The notes beneath the pieces were generated by a model. That model made no database searches. It was not told the origin of the DNA and was given only the letters and a program-made list of their open reading frames with translations. A stretch of 64,000 nt of DNA from contig NZ_KI912270.1 in the NCBI RefSeq assembly GCF_000243415.2, positions 2,480,001 through 2,544,000 of the forward strand, given 5' to 3'. How positions within the stretch are numbered: position 1 is the stretch's first letter; every line of letters starts with the position of its first letter. Shown piece after piece: positions 9,021-17,671 of the stretch. Source of the stretch: Mycolicibacterium tusciae JS617. GTDB taxonomy: Bacteria; Actinomycetota; Actinomycetes; Mycobacteriales; Mycobacteriaceae. The position numbers were made by a program, and so were the translations under genes.

Positions 9021-9926
9021 TTATGCCGCGAGCTGTGAATTCATGTATTCGATGCGGACTTCATGCGGCGTGCGGTAGCCCAACGCGGAGTGAAGTCTGC
9101 GCCGATTATAGAACAGTTCGATATAGCGGGCAATATCAGCTCTTGCTTTCTTCCGCGTCGGATACACCATGTGGTGCACACGTTCATTTTTCAGGGCTGC
9201 AAAGAATGATTCTGCGAGCGCGTTATCCCAACATATTCCGGTCCGCCCCAGCGAGGCTCTCATATCAAGGTCGGCGATTTTAATGGCGTAATCGGTCGAG
9301 GTGTATTGCGTCCCGCGGTCGGTGTGCATAATGCATCCCGGTTCCAGGGCGTGGTTGCGGGCAGCCATCTCCAGGGCGCCGGTGACCAGCTCGGTACGCA
9401 TGTGATCGGCCATCGCGTAACCGATCACTTCTTTGTTGAAGCAGTCGATCACGGTCGCCAAATACAGCCACCCAGCCCAGGTCCGGATATAGGTGATGTC
9501 ACCGACCAGCTTCACCCCGGGCCGATCCGCGGTGAAGTCACGGGCCACCAGATCAGGCACCGCGGTGGCGGACTCGCCGGCGATAGTGGTCCGCTTGTAA
9601 GGTTTCGGTTGCAGTGCAACGAGATTCAACTCGCGCATCAGTGTGCGCACCAACTCTGGGCCTACCCGTTCACCGGCGCGGACCAACTCGGCGTGGATGC
9701 GCCGATACCCGTACACGGCGCCGAAAGACGTGAACAGTGCGGCGATCTTGAGCTTGAGTTCCTCGCGGCGGCACATCGCCGCACTCGCCGGCCGGCCCCA
9801 CCACTCGTAGAACCCCGATTTCGACACCCCCAGCCATTTCAGCATCTGCACGATCGTGGGAGCCATGCCCGCAAAGGTGGCACCGTCAGCGTGCTCCGCG
9901 GCGATGAACGCGTATTTCTGGCTCAC
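9021..9926 (-). CDS. IS3-family transposase OrfB (DDE integrase core)
   Basis: A 301-residue protein with an HTH_21-like N-terminal part (GAVYGYRRIHAELVRAGERVG) and an rve integrase core. The catalytic triad is visible as the Asp of VKLVGDITYIRTW, the Asp of CIMHTDRGTQYTS and the Glu of DNALAESFFAALKNE. The C-terminus has FYNRRRLHSALGYRTPHE, diagnostic for IS3 OrfB. It begins at GTG (9924-9926), overlapping the OrfA stop by four bases, and lies in the -1 frame relative to OrfA. The functional transposase is therefore expected to be an OrfAB fusion made by frameshifting. The frame is intact, so the element may be active. Confidence 0.93.
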   Translation of the reverse strand: MSQKYAFIAAEHADGATFAGMAPTIVQMLKWLGVSKSGFYEWWGRPASAAMCRREELKLKIAALFTSFGAVYGYRRIHAELVRAGERVGPELVRTLMRELNLVALQPKPYKRTTIAGESATAVPDLVARDFTADRPGVKLVGDITYIRTWAGWLYLATVIDCFNKEVIGYAMADHMRTELVTGALEMAARNHALEPGCIMHTDRGTQYTSTDYAIKIADLDMRASLGRTGICWDNALAESFFAALKNERVHHMVYPTRKKARADIARYIELFYNRRRLHSALGYRTPHEVRIEYMNSQLAA

Positions 9927-10213
9927 CGTGGCTCCTTCGCGAAGTACGCTGCTGCTTTTTTTAAGAAGGCGAGTTCCATCGCCATTTCTCGGTTCTCGCG
10001 TTCCAATTCACGCAGCCGAGCACGTTCAGATAATTCCAGCGGCGGCTCGTCGGTGGCATGCGTTTCTCGATACTTCCGAACCCAGTTGCCGACAGTGGTA
10101 TCACTGAGCCCGTGTTCGCGCGCGACCTCGGCGATGGACTTCTGCCCGTCCACCACCAGTCGGGCCGTTTCCTCCCGAAACTCCGGTGAGAACTTCTGAT
10201 ATTTCTTCGCCAA
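9923..10213 (-). CDS. IS3-family transposase OrfA (helix-turn-helix)
   Basis: A 96-residue protein starting KKYQKFSPEFREETARLV. The helix-turn-helix is SIAEVAREHGLSDTTVGNWV, followed by a leucine-rich coiled stretch (LRELERENREMAMELAFLKKA) that mediates multimerisation in IS3 transposases. Near the 3' end a run of seven A residues on the coding strand (9962-9956) precedes a G. This is an A_AAA_AAA slippery heptamer suited to -1 frameshifting into OrfB. Confidence 0.93.
   Translation of the reverse strand: MAKKYQKFSPEFREETARLVVDGQKSIAEVAREHGLSDTTVGNWVRKYRETHATDEPPLELSERARLRELERENREMAMELAFLKKAAAYFAKEPR
9956..9962 (-). other. Putative -1 ribosomal frameshift site in IS3 orfA
   Basis: On the minus strand the orfA frame reads TTA AAA AAA GCA, so two Lys codons can slip back one base and continue in the orfB frame. 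The orfB frame is open from this point through its own GTG. A-run heptamers at this place are the established IS3 frameshift signal. No stimulatory structure was checked. Confidence 0.7.
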
Positions 10214-10339
10214 TGCCGTTCATCCTTTCCAGTCGGACCCTATTTGGTCCGCAGTCCGGAGAACAGAGGGCACGCCAGTTGCCACGCGTACAATGCTTGG
10301 TACCGTCGCCGAGAGTGGCGGTTGATTGGGGGATCCGCG

Positions 10340-11644
10340 TTGAAATTTGCGCTTGCGAGCTTTGGTACCCGTGGCGATATCGAGCCGTCGGTTGCCGTGG
10401 GTCGGGAACTGCTGGCCAGGGGGCATGAGGTGCGCATCGCGGTGCCGCCGAACCAAGTGGATTTCGTCGAGGCAGCCGGACTTACGGCGGTGCCCTACGG
10501 CCTCGAAACGGAGGACGGGCTCCAGGAGGGGCTCGACGCCAACCGCGAATTCTGGACGTTGATATTCCACAAATTCTGGAAGATCAACGAACTTAAGACG
10601 GCATGGCACGGAGTCTGGGATCCGGTCGCCGACATGTGGGCACACATGAATACAACTTTGATGTCGCTCGCGGAGGGCGCCGATTTATTGTTGACGGGCT
10701 TGAATTTCGAGCAGGCCGCCGCCAATGTCGCGGAATACTACGACATTCCATTCGCCACCCTGCATTTCTTTCCTATCCGACCCAACGGGCAGCTGCTCGG
10801 GACCGTACCGTCACCTCTGACCCGATTTGGGATGTTGATGATGGGCACGGCGTCTTGGCACCTTTTCACGAAAAGGCTTGAGAATGTGCAGCGGCGCGAG
10901 CTGGGGCTGCCTGTGGCAACAACTCCCTCATGGCGACGGATATTCGACAGCGGTTCGCTTGAGATACAGGCTTATGACGAGGCCTGCTTTCCCGGGTTGG
11001 CGGACGAATGGGCGGAGGTGAATGATCAGCGGCCCTTCGTCGGACCGCTGACGATGGAATTGACCACCGACGTCGACGATGAAGTCGCGTCATGGATCGC
11101 CGCGGGACCGCCCCCCATTTGCTTCGGCTTTGGCAGCTTCGCGGTGGAATCTCCGGCTGCGATGGTGAAGATGATTAGCAGCGCCTGCTCAGAGTTGGGC
11201 GAACGGGCACTCATTTGCTCCGGCTGGACCGACTTCAGCGGTGTGCCCCATTATGACCACGTCAAGGTGGTCGGCGCGGTTAATTACGCAGCCACCTTCC
11301 CCCTCTGCCGTGCGGTCGTCCACCACGGTGGGGCCGGCACCACGGCGGCAAGCCTCCGCGCCGGGGTTCCCACGCTGATCCTCTGGACGATGCCCGACCA
11401 GCCCATCTGGGGAGCCCAGTTCAAGAGGTTGAAGGTCGGTGCGTCCCGGCGCTTTTCGACCACTACCCGCGAATCGCTGGTCGCGGACCTGCGACAAATA
11501 CTTTCTCCGGACTACACACTTCGAGCCCGCGATCTCGCAAGCCGGATCACCAAACCCGTCGAATGCATCGTCAAGACCGCCGATATCGTCGAAAAGTTCG
11601 CCGCAGAGTCCGGGAGTTTTACGCGATCAGGACGGCGCACCTAG
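10340..11644 (+). CDS. GT1 glycosyltransferase (mycobacterial Gtf-like, UGT fold)
   Basis: A 434-residue protein from the TTG at 10340, which has a GGGGGA box about eight bases upstream. From here the protein begins KFALASFGTRGDIEPSVAVG, exactly the N-terminus expected of mycobacterial GPL-type glycosyltransferases such as GtfA/GtfB; the upstream in-frame ATG at 10244 gives non-homologous sequence. The C-terminal donor-binding motif VVHHGGAGTTAASLRAGVPTL begins near residue 326. Such enzymes add rhamnose, 6-deoxytalose or related sugars to glycolipid cores. It converges on the sulfotransferase-like gene, with seven bases between the stops. The IS3 element lies immediately upstream, so expression may depend on an IS-borne or newly formed promoter. 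Donor and acceptor cannot be read from sequence. Confidence 0.88.
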   Translation: MKFALASFGTRGDIEPSVAVGRELLARGHEVRIAVPPNQVDFVEAAGLTAVPYGLETEDGLQEGLDANREFWTLIFHKFWKINELKTAWHGVWDPVADMWAHMNTTLMSLAEGADLLLTGLNFEQAAANVAEYYDIPFATLHFFPIRPNGQLLGTVPSPLTRFGMLMMGTASWHLFTKRLENVQRRELGLPVATTPSWRRIFDSGSLEIQAYDEACFPGLADEWAEVNDQRPFVGPLTMELTTDVDDEVASWIAAGPPPICFGFGSFAVESPAAMVKMISSACSELGERALICSGWTDFSGVPHYDHVKVVGAVNYAATFPLCRAVVHHGGAGTTAASLRAGVPTLILWTMPDQPIWGAQFKRLKVGASRRFSTTTRESLVADLRQILSPDYTLRARDLASRITKPVECIVKTADIVEKFAAESGSFTRSGRRT

Positions 11645-11651
11645 AGAGCGG

Positions 11652-12707
11652 CTAGGCCCAAGTCCCCTTGCGCCGGTTAGCCATTGCGGCCAGCTCGATC
11701 ATCGGCTTGACAATGGCCGGGCGGAAGATTTTGGAGCGCAAATTGCTGGAGCGCCTACGGAAATCCTCGGACGCGGTACGGAAATCATGCTCGCTTGCCC
11801 GGTATGACTCGAAAACGCGGTTCAGCGTGGACTCGTCGACAGACTCGTCCCGCCCGGCCGCGCACAGCGCATCGTGCACGGTGGAAATCCAATCTGCGCC
11901 GAAGCGATCAGTCACCGCACCGGAGTACCGCTGGCGCCGTAGGTCGGGGGTGAGAAATTCATCGATTTCGCCCTCGTCCTTGATGGTCAGTTCAACGGGA
12001 AGCGCCGCGGAGATTCGTTTTACTTCGGTTCGCCAATCTTCCAGGAGGTTGGCGTACTCGACGAACACACGCGGCACGCCGCGAGTGTCGCGCTCAGCCA
12101 GCAGGTTGTACTTCAACCACAGCGCACTCGTTAGTTCCGGCGGGATCTGCCAGGACTTCGTGACCGAGGAGATGACCTCCTGCGGGTGGCGCACCGCAAT
12201 CACGGCCGCAACCTGGAGTCCAGCAAGACGCGCCGCCTCGAACCACAGATCGGAGAGCACGGTAATTCGAGGGTCCTTGATGACAAACAGGGGCGCAGTC
12301 GGCAACGTGTCGAGATAGCGTTTGATCTTGGCTATGCCCGCGGCCTTCTCCTCCGCGCCGAAGGCACCTCCCTCTCGCAAGCGCAACGAAGGGTCGAACC
12401 AGGCGCTGCGCTGACGGTGCAGGATCGCCTCGTTGAGAGCGATGGCTTTGCGCGGCTCCCAGTTGCCACGCGGGTTGCCGGCATCGGCGCCTAACATCCC
12501 GGGCGGAAGCGAGCCACCGCACAGCGATAGAACTCGCGTGATGGCCGAAGTTCCCGACCGTTGCGTTCCCAGCACGAACACGACGACGGGCCGGGACGCC
12601 TTGTCGGCACCGGCGACGTCTTCCGAATGATAAGTGCTGGCAACACTTTTCGAAGGTGTAACGCTCCGGCCCGATCTCATTTCGAACCTAAACCTTTCCG
12701 TTGCCAC
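11652..12707 (-). CDS. Sulfotransferase family protein
   Basis: A 351-residue protein with the 5'-phosphosulfate loop VFVLGTQRSGTSAITRVL near residues 43-60, where PAPS-dependent sulfotransferases bind the donor, and a later FVIKDPRIT / IAVRHPQEVISS segment that corresponds to the 3'-phosphate-binding region. The C-terminal part is basic and resembles the actinobacterial sulfotransferase-like group rather than eukaryotic enzymes. If active it would sulfate a glycolipid hydroxyl; sulfated glycolipids are known in mycobacteria. No PAPS synthesis gene is in the window. It is convergent with the GT1 gene. Family assignment is firm, the substrate is unknown. Confidence 0.82.
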   Translation of the reverse strand: MATERFRFEMRSGRSVTPSKSVASTYHSEDVAGADKASRPVVVFVLGTQRSGTSAITRVLSLCGGSLPPGMLGADAGNPRGNWEPRKAIALNEAILHRQRSAWFDPSLRLREGGAFGAEEKAAGIAKIKRYLDTLPTAPLFVIKDPRITVLSDLWFEAARLAGLQVAAVIAVRHPQEVISSVTKSWQIPPELTSALWLKYNLLAERDTRGVPRVFVEYANLLEDWRTEVKRISAALPVELTIKDEGEIDEFLTPDLRRQRYSGAVTDRFGADWISTVHDALCAAGRDESVDESTLNRVFESYRASEHDFRTASEDFRRRSSNLRSKIFRPAIVKPMIELAAMANRRKGTWA

Positions 12708-12869
12708 TTCACAGACGACATGACGGTGTTGGGCCTTGCCACTTGACTCAGACTAACCCGTAGCACCTAGCAAATACGGGTGATGAACAATTTGATGCGG
12801 CTCGAAACCACGGTTGCTCTGAGGTTTTCAGTGATTTCAACACATACAACGTCACGCAGCCGAGATTGA

Positions 12870-12877
12870 ATGGTAAT
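12870..12877. repeat. Target-site duplication, left copy (IS256-family element A)
   Basis: ATGGTAAT here is repeated exactly at 14335-14342 on the other side of element A. Eight bases is the usual duplication made by IS256-family transposition. One extra A separates this copy from the left inverted repeat. Confidence 0.85.
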
Positions 12878-14334
12878 AGAGGTTGTCCCGGGTCTCGTAG
12901 AAGTTGAGGTGGCGGTCCCCCGCTCGAAACCTGCCGTGTGGTAGGTATCGGGCGTTCCGCCAAGAACTCCTACAGCAAGGGGACCACCATGAAGAAGAGT
13001 AACCAGATTCAGTCCGTCGAGGTGAGCGCATCCGCGGTTCCCGAACGGGTCAGTGTGGCGATGAGCGAGATCGCCGAAAACATGAGCGAGGGCCTGCTGG
13101 CGTTGGCTGTCGGCGCGGGCCTGCAGGTGATGGCGGCGTTGATGGAGGCCGACGTGACCGCGTTGGCGGGCCCGAAGGGCCGCCATGACGGCGCGCGTCG
13201 GGCGGTGCGGCATGGTCGTGAACGCGGCTCGGTGACCTTGGGTGGGCGGCGGGTGCCGGTGACCCGGCCTCGGGTGCGCGCCGCCGACGGGACGGGCGAG
13301 TTGGCGGTGGCGTCCTATGAGCTGTTCAGTTCCACCGAGATCCTAGGCAAGATGGCGATGGAGAAGATGCTGGCCGGGCTGTCCACTCGCCGTTACCCGG
13401 TTGGGCTGGAGCCGGTCGGCGTCCAGGTCGCCGAAACGTGTTCGGCAACAAGCAAGTCGGCGGTTTCGCGGCGGTTCGTGGCGATGACCGAGACCGCGCT
13501 GGCCGAATTGCTGGCCGCTGATCTGTCCGGGCTGGATCTGGTGGCGTTGATGATCGACGGGGTGCACTTCGCCGAGTCGTGTTGCGTCGTGGCGATGGGG
13601 ATCGGCATCGACGGGGTCAAGCATCCGCTGGCGTTGGTGGAGGGCTCCACGGAGAACGCCACGTTGGTCACCGAGCTGCTGGTGGACCTGCGCGAGCGTG
13701 GCCTGGACGTCACCCGCCCGATGCTGGTCGGTCTGGACGGGTCCAAGGCGCTGCGCAAGGCGGTGCTCGACGTGCTCGATCACCCCGTCATCCAGCGCTG
13801 TCAGCTGCACAAGATTCGGAACGTGAAAGACCATTTGCCCCAACGCCTTCGAACCACCGTAGGCCGCAGGATGACTGATGCCTACCACGCCGGATCAGCG
13901 TTGGAGGCCGAAGCCGCGCTGCTGGGGTTGGCCAAGGAACTCGACCGCACCCATCCCGGCGCGGCGGCGAGTGTGCGCGAGGGGCTCGATGAGACGCTCA
14001 CGGTGCTGCGCCTGGGTGTGCCGCCCACCCTGGCCCGCACCTTGCGCTCGACCAACTGCATCGAGTCGATGATCTCGGTCTGCCGCGAACACGCCGGCAA
14101 CGTCAAGCGCTGGCGCGACGGGCAGATGGCGCTGCGTTGGTGTGCGGCCGGGATGATCGAGGCCGGCAAGCAGTTCCGCCGGGTGAACGGCCACCTGCAC
14201 CTGCCGTCACTGCGATCAGCCCTCGAACGCGAGACCGCCGAATCTGTCGTACCCGAAGTGCACAATGATCAAGTGAGCGCAGCCTGATGCTCACCGGACC
14301 GCCACCGAAGTTCCACGGAACTCGGGACATCCTC
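12878..14334 (+). mobile_element. IS256-family insertion sequence, copy A (about 1.46 kb)
   Basis: Ends are defined by an imperfect inverted repeat of about 40 bases: the left end runs GAGGTTGTCCCGG... to GGTGGCGGTCC, and the right end complemented runs GAGGATGTCCCGA... to GGTGGCGGTCC. The flanking 8-bp duplication ATGGTAAT fits the family. One intact transposase gene lies inside. The element sits between the sulfotransferase and GT87-like genes and does not visibly break a gene. Confidence 0.92.
12989..14287 (+). CDS. IS256-family transposase (copy A)
   Basis: A 432-residue mutator-type transposase. The ATG at 12989 has an AAGGGGA box at the right distance; frame upstream of it is not coding-like. 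Catalytic acidic residues are visible as D190 in LMIDGVHF, D250 in LDGSKALRK and E359 in NCIESMIS, spaced as in IS256. The region HPVIQRCQLHKIRNVKDHLP before the glutamate carries the conserved C/H insertion motif. The C-terminus VKRWRDGQMALRW is standard. It is homologous to, but clearly distinct from, the copy at 48986-50293, so the two are related elements rather than recent duplicates. Confidence 0.95.
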   Translation: MKKSNQIQSVEVSASAVPERVSVAMSEIAENMSEGLLALAVGAGLQVMAALMEADVTALAGPKGRHDGARRAVRHGRERGSVTLGGRRVPVTRPRVRAADGTGELAVASYELFSSTEILGKMAMEKMLAGLSTRRYPVGLEPVGVQVAETCSATSKSAVSRRFVAMTETALAELLAADLSGLDLVALMIDGVHFAESCCVVAMGIGIDGVKHPLALVEGSTENATLVTELLVDLRERGLDVTRPMLVGLDGSKALRKAVLDVLDHPVIQRCQLHKIRNVKDHLPQRLRTTVGRRMTDAYHAGSALEAEAALLGLAKELDRTHPGAAASVREGLDETLTVLRLGVPPTLARTLRSTNCIESMISVCREHAGNVKRWRDGQMALRWCAAGMIEAGKQFRRVNGHLHLPSLRSALERETAESVVPEVHNDQVSAA

Positions 14335-14342
14335 ATGGTAAT
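14335..14342. repeat. Target-site duplication, right copy (IS256-family element A)
   Basis: ATGGTAAT directly follows the right inverted repeat and matches 12870-12877. Confidence 0.85.
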
Positions 14343-14665
14343 GCAACCGCGCGATCAGGCCAGGCGAGATGAATGTGGATGTCGGCAAAGGCGCCACGCA
14401 CGCGAGCGCCCAGTCGACACTGACTGGCTTCCGGGTACTACAGACCTGAGTTAAATGTAACCCGGGCGCCGAGGCCATAAAGTCGACCGACCAGCGCACC
14501 GGGACGCCATCGGCCCGTTGGCGAGACTCGGCCAGGTTCCCCCGTGATCCGCATGACCGCGACGCGAGCAGTCCAAGCGGGTGACGCAGAGGAGCTGTGA
14601 CGACCTCTCTGGCCTGCTAACGTTCGCGTCCAAGGGGATGAGCCGCACATGAATGGAGACTTGGC
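14343..14665. other. Intergenic region, no gene seen
   Basis: About 320 bases between element A and the GT87-like gene. Only short low-quality frames occur. It should hold the promoter of the membrane glycosyltransferase gene. Confidence 0.45.
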
Positions 14666-16156
14666 TTGCTGAGAGGTGCTGTCACCGCGCTCCGGCAGCA
14701 GTGCGCGGTCATGATCAGTCAGTCCGAGCGGACAATCATGCTCGGCACAATCCTACTGGCGACAGCGGTCTCGGGCGCAACGGGATTGGTTCTAGTCCAG
14801 TATTTCTCGGTGGATGCGCCTTCGTCGATGCTTGCCTTTTCCTATGCCGATTGCTTCCTCGACTGGGGCATGAACATCGGTCGACACTGCTTTAGTGATT
14901 ACACAATTCCGGTGGGCTTCGGGATGCGACCCAATCCTTGGGATCCTTATCCGCTGTTTATGCCCCCGACTTACCAACCTGCGAGCAGCAATTATCCGGC
15001 GGCCGGAATGGTGCCGCAAGTGGCCTTCGGCCTACTAGGCAAGTGGCTGGGTATGCCGCTGCTCGGGTTGCTGGCGTACCTGCTCGCTTTAACAATCGCT
15101 GTCTTCATCCCCGCTGTCTGGGCCGCTCGAGGTGCCCGTGGTCTCGAACGGATCGTCGTTTTCGTGGCATGCGGCGCGGTGGCGATACCGGCGTGGGCCG
15201 TCATCGACAGGGGCAATTCGATCGGTTTCGTGGTTCCAATTACGTTGGTGTTCTTGGTCGCGCTGTGCCGGCAGCGGTGGGGACTGGTCGCGGTCATGGT
15301 GGTGCTCGCCGCGCTGGTGAAGCCACAGTTCGTCGTGCTGGCTGTTGTGTTGCTCGCTGCGCGCCAATGGCGGATGACTGGTCTGGCCGTCGTCGGAGCA
15401 ACAGCGAGCAACGTGGTCGCGTATCTGCTGTGGCCACAAGACTTTCCGGGGACAATCGTTCAGTCCGCTCGCAACGTACTTGGCTTCAGTGGGTTTGATA
15501 CTGGACTGGGTCCCGCAAACGTATCCTTCACGAGAGCAATTCTGCTGATCCCCGACACAGTCGCCGCGCTCAGCAGCGGCACCGGCCAGCCCCCGGAGGG
15601 CTTTCTTGCCGGCCCACGGTCGATCCTCGGCTATGCCATCCTCATTGTCGTCGTCGGTTCGGTGCTGGCTCTCGGACGGCGTATGCCCCCTGTCATGGCA
15701 GGTATCGTGCTGCTCGCCACCGCCTCCCTCTTTCCCGCCGTCAGCCTCCGCTACTACCTGGTGTTCGCGTTGCCGATTGCTGCGCTGATTGCCCGTGATC
15801 CTGCCGGGCCGCCCGGTTCCGGAATCTTCGACCGGCTCGCGAGCTGGGCAGGTCGCCGCCCTGTGGTCGGCATCTGCGTGAGTGTCGCCACGGCGCTCAC
15901 CATCGCTCAAATCCCCCTGCCACTCCCGTACCAGGCGCAGCTCCTGGGACATATCCCCGGTACCGAAACGGCCGAGGTGGTTGGCACCACGTTGATGGTT
16001 TGGAGCACGGCGACTCTGACGCCTATTCTCTGGCTTGTCACGTGCATTGCGATCATCGCCTCGTACGCCCGCCGGCCGGCTCGCTACGAATGGACGCCAG
16101 CGGACGCGGTTCCAACGACGGCATCACCTGAACCGACATCGACGGCCACGACCTAG
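14666..16156 (+). CDS. GT87-like (DUF2029) polyprenol-phosphate-sugar glycosyltransferase
   Basis: About 496 residues with some ten hydrophobic segments. The segment IDRGNSIGFVVPITLVFLVA followed by LAALVKPQFVVLAVVLLAA is the GN...KP signature of GT87/DUF2029 proteins, which transfer mannose or arabinose from polyprenyl-phosphate donors on the outer face of the membrane. An extracytoplasmic loop after the first helix (about residues 55-105) is rich in aromatic and Pro residues. The C-terminal tail is hydrophilic and Thr/Pro-rich. The listed start is a TTG; the ATG at 14711 is an alternative. Its stop overlaps the stop of the convergent GtrA-like gene by two bases. The neighbouring GtrA and GtrB suggest it may use a polyprenyl-linked sugar made by that pair. 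Confidence 0.78.
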   Translation: MLRGAVTALRQQCAVMISQSERTIMLGTILLATAVSGATGLVLVQYFSVDAPSSMLAFSYADCFLDWGMNIGRHCFSDYTIPVGFGMRPNPWDPYPLFMPPTYQPASSNYPAAGMVPQVAFGLLGKWLGMPLLGLLAYLLALTIAVFIPAVWAARGARGLERIVVFVACGAVAIPAWAVIDRGNSIGFVVPITLVFLVALCRQRWGLVAVMVVLAALVKPQFVVLAVVLLAARQWRMTGLAVVGATASNVVAYLLWPQDFPGTIVQSARNVLGFSGFDTGLGPANVSFTRAILLIPDTVAALSSGTGQPPEGFLAGPRSILGYAILIVVVGSVLALGRRMPPVMAGIVLLATASLFPAVSLRYYLVFALPIAALIARDPAGPPGSGIFDRLASWAGRRPVVGICVSVATALTIAQIPLPLPYQAQLLGHIPGTETAEVVGTTLMVWSTATLTPILWLVTCIAIIASYARRPARYEWTPADAVPTTASPEPTSTATT

Positions 16157-16656
16157 TCGCCCGTTACTTTTTGCGCCGTCCCATCCTCGCCGTCCCAAGC
16201 GCTGCGCCGGAACGAGAAGTGCCGGTGACCGAAGTAACTCAGTAGTGTAGTCGATAGCACGATGATCACCTGCGCCAGAATGCGGTGCAAACCAAACTCG
16301 ACGAGCACCGGCAAGGCGACGAGGTTGATGGCACCCGCGGTGAGGTAGACACTCCAGAAGCGCATGAGATCGCGCACAACGTGGCCATGGACACGGAACA
16401 CGAACCGCCGATGCATGACGAATGCGAACAGCACGCTGAGCACATGCGCGAGGACGACCGTCACCAAAGACCCGGCGACCGTTCCGAACCGGTCGTCGAC
16501 GAAGTGGCCCACGGTCACCGAGAAAGCGACAAAGATCCCCAACCCGACAACGGTGTTGATGCCTCCGACGAGAAGGAAGGCCACACGCTGGTCTCGTACG
16601 AGCCGGATCAGCGGACCTGGCGGCGCCGTTTCCGGCGGCAGGTCGAATTCACTCAT
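16153..16656 (-). CDS. GtrA-like membrane protein (polyprenyl-linked sugar flippase family)
   Basis: A 167-residue protein with four hydrophobic helices, the GtrA topology. It has the family's VRDQRVAFLLVGGINTVVG N-terminus and a C-terminal SYFGHRHFSFR box. GtrA-type proteins are thought to flip polyprenyl-phosphate-linked sugars across the membrane. The ATG at 16656 overlaps the RfbG stop in an ATGA arrangement, so translation is coupled to the CDP-sugar genes. A GtrB-like partner is encoded at 19967-20899 on the other side of the divergent promoter region. This supports a route in which a sugar is moved to polyprenyl phosphate and flipped for outer-face transfer. Confidence 0.85.
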   Translation of the reverse strand: MSEFDLPPETAPPGPLIRLVRDQRVAFLLVGGINTVVGLGIFVAFSVTVGHFVDDRFGTVAGSLVTVVLAHVLSVLFAFVMHRRFVFRVHGHVVRDLMRFWSVYLTAGAINLVALPVLVEFGLHRILAQVIIVLSTTLLSYFGHRHFSFRRSAWDGEDGTAQKVTGD

Positions 16657-17669
16657 GCGAGGCCTTCGAAGGCGGCGATCTGCTCCCGGGTCACCGCAAG
16701 CGCGTCGCTTCCCTTGTAGACGCGACGCTCCCATTCGATGGTCCATCCCACGGCATCGCGGAAGCCCAGGCGATTGCGCCAGCCGAGTTCGCGTTGAGCT
16801 TTGGACGCGTCGAGGGCCAGCAGATCCGCCTCGCGTGGGTGGTCCCCGCCGTCCAGTTCCCAATGCGCGCCGCCGCCCCACAAGTCCGCCGCGAGCGTCG
16901 CGACCTGACCGACCTCGACGAAACTGTCGCGGCCCGGCCCAAAGTTCCACTGACCCAGGCCGCGGCCGGCTAACAGCGCGTCGACCAGGGTGAGATAGCC
17001 ATTGAGGCAATCGAGGACGTGCTGCCACGGGCGAACCGCACGAGGGAATCGCAATCGTGGTGCCTCACCGTGCGCATACGCGCTAATGAGGTCGGGCAGC
17101 AACCGATCGCGGCTGACATCGCCGCCACCGATGACATTGCCGGCACGTGCGACCGCGGTCGGCGGGCCAGGAAAGCTGCGGACCCAGGACTGGGCCAACA
17201 GGTCGGCCATCGCCTTCGACGCGCTGTACGGGTCGTCCCCGCCAAGCGGGTCGGCTTCGTCGTAACCGTCCTCCTGGCCGACATTGCGGTACACCTTGTC
17301 GGTGGTGACGACGACGTGCGCTCGCACGGATGAGCTCGCCGCTACCGCTTCCAACACGTTGAGTGTGCCGATGGCGTTGGTCACGTAGGTGTAGTGAGGG
17401 TTGCGATACGACTCTCGGACCAACGGTTGAGCGGCCATGTGCACCACAACATCCGGGGCCGCCGCTGATGCCGCCGCCGTAGTGGCTTCGACGTCGCGGA
17501 TATCGACACGAAAGTCGGAGACAAGCTGATCGGCAAGGCTGACTCGATCGAACAGGCTGCCCTCGACCGGATCGAGCGCCAAGCCGGATACCTGGTGTCC
17601 GCGGCTGAGGAGGAGCATCGTGAGCCAAGTTCCTTTGAACCCGGTATGCCCGGTAACCAGGTAGTGCAT
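16653..17669 (-). CDS. rfbG: CDP-glucose 4,6-dehydratase
   Basis: A 338-residue extended SDR. The start at the ATG ending at 17669 gives MHYLVTGHTGFKGTWL with the NAD-binding GxxGxxG motif; frame upstream is not homologous. The catalytic TTDKVY and DPYSASKAMADLL (Tyr-x3-Lys) motifs match RfbG/DdhB proteins, as do GNVIGGGD and RPWQHVLDCLNGYL. It converts CDP-glucose to CDP-4-keto-6-deoxyglucose, the second step of the 3,6-dideoxyhexose pathway. It lies two bases after the rfbH stop and overlaps gtrA, so the three minus-strand genes form one operon. The length of about 340 residues is lower than the usual ~357, mainly at the N-terminus. Confidence 0.92.
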   Translation of the reverse strand: MHYLVTGHTGFKGTWLTMLLLSRGHQVSGLALDPVEGSLFDRVSLADQLVSDFRVDIRDVEATTAAASAAAPDVVVHMAAQPLVRESYRNPHYTYVTNAIGTLNVLEAVAASSSVRAHVVVTTDKVYRNVGQEDGYDEADPLGGDDPYSASKAMADLLAQSWVRSFPGPPTAVARAGNVIGGGDVSRDRLLPDLISAYAHGEAPRLRFPRAVRPWQHVLDCLNGYLTLVDALLAGRGLGQWNFGPGRDSFVEVGQVATLAADLWGGGAHWELDGGDHPREADLLALDASKAQRELGWRNRLGFRDAVGWTIEWERRVYKGSDALAVTREQIAAFEGLA

Positions 17670-17671
17670 TG

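Larger units (their letters stand above)
9000..10257 (-). mobile_element. IS3-family insertion sequence, about 1.26 kb
   Basis: Two overlapping transposase frames on the minus strand are bracketed by a perfect 10-bp inverted repeat: GGACTGCGGA at 9000-9009 and its complement at 10248-10257. No clear target duplication was found outside these bases, so the exact ends may lie a few bases away. The right end is less than 90 bases from the GT1 glycosyltransferase start, so the element has probably replaced or modified that gene's upstream region. Length and gene order are normal for IS3. Confidence 0.8.

Noticed and set aside
9000..10257. Target-site duplication for the IS3 element
   Set aside because: Bases outside the 10-bp inverted repeats do not match convincingly (TTTTA versus GGAGA).
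10244..10339. Upstream ATG of the GT1 gene giving a 32-residue N-terminal extension
   Set aside because: The extension is non-homologous and begins inside the IS3 end; the family starts at KFALASFGTRGD.
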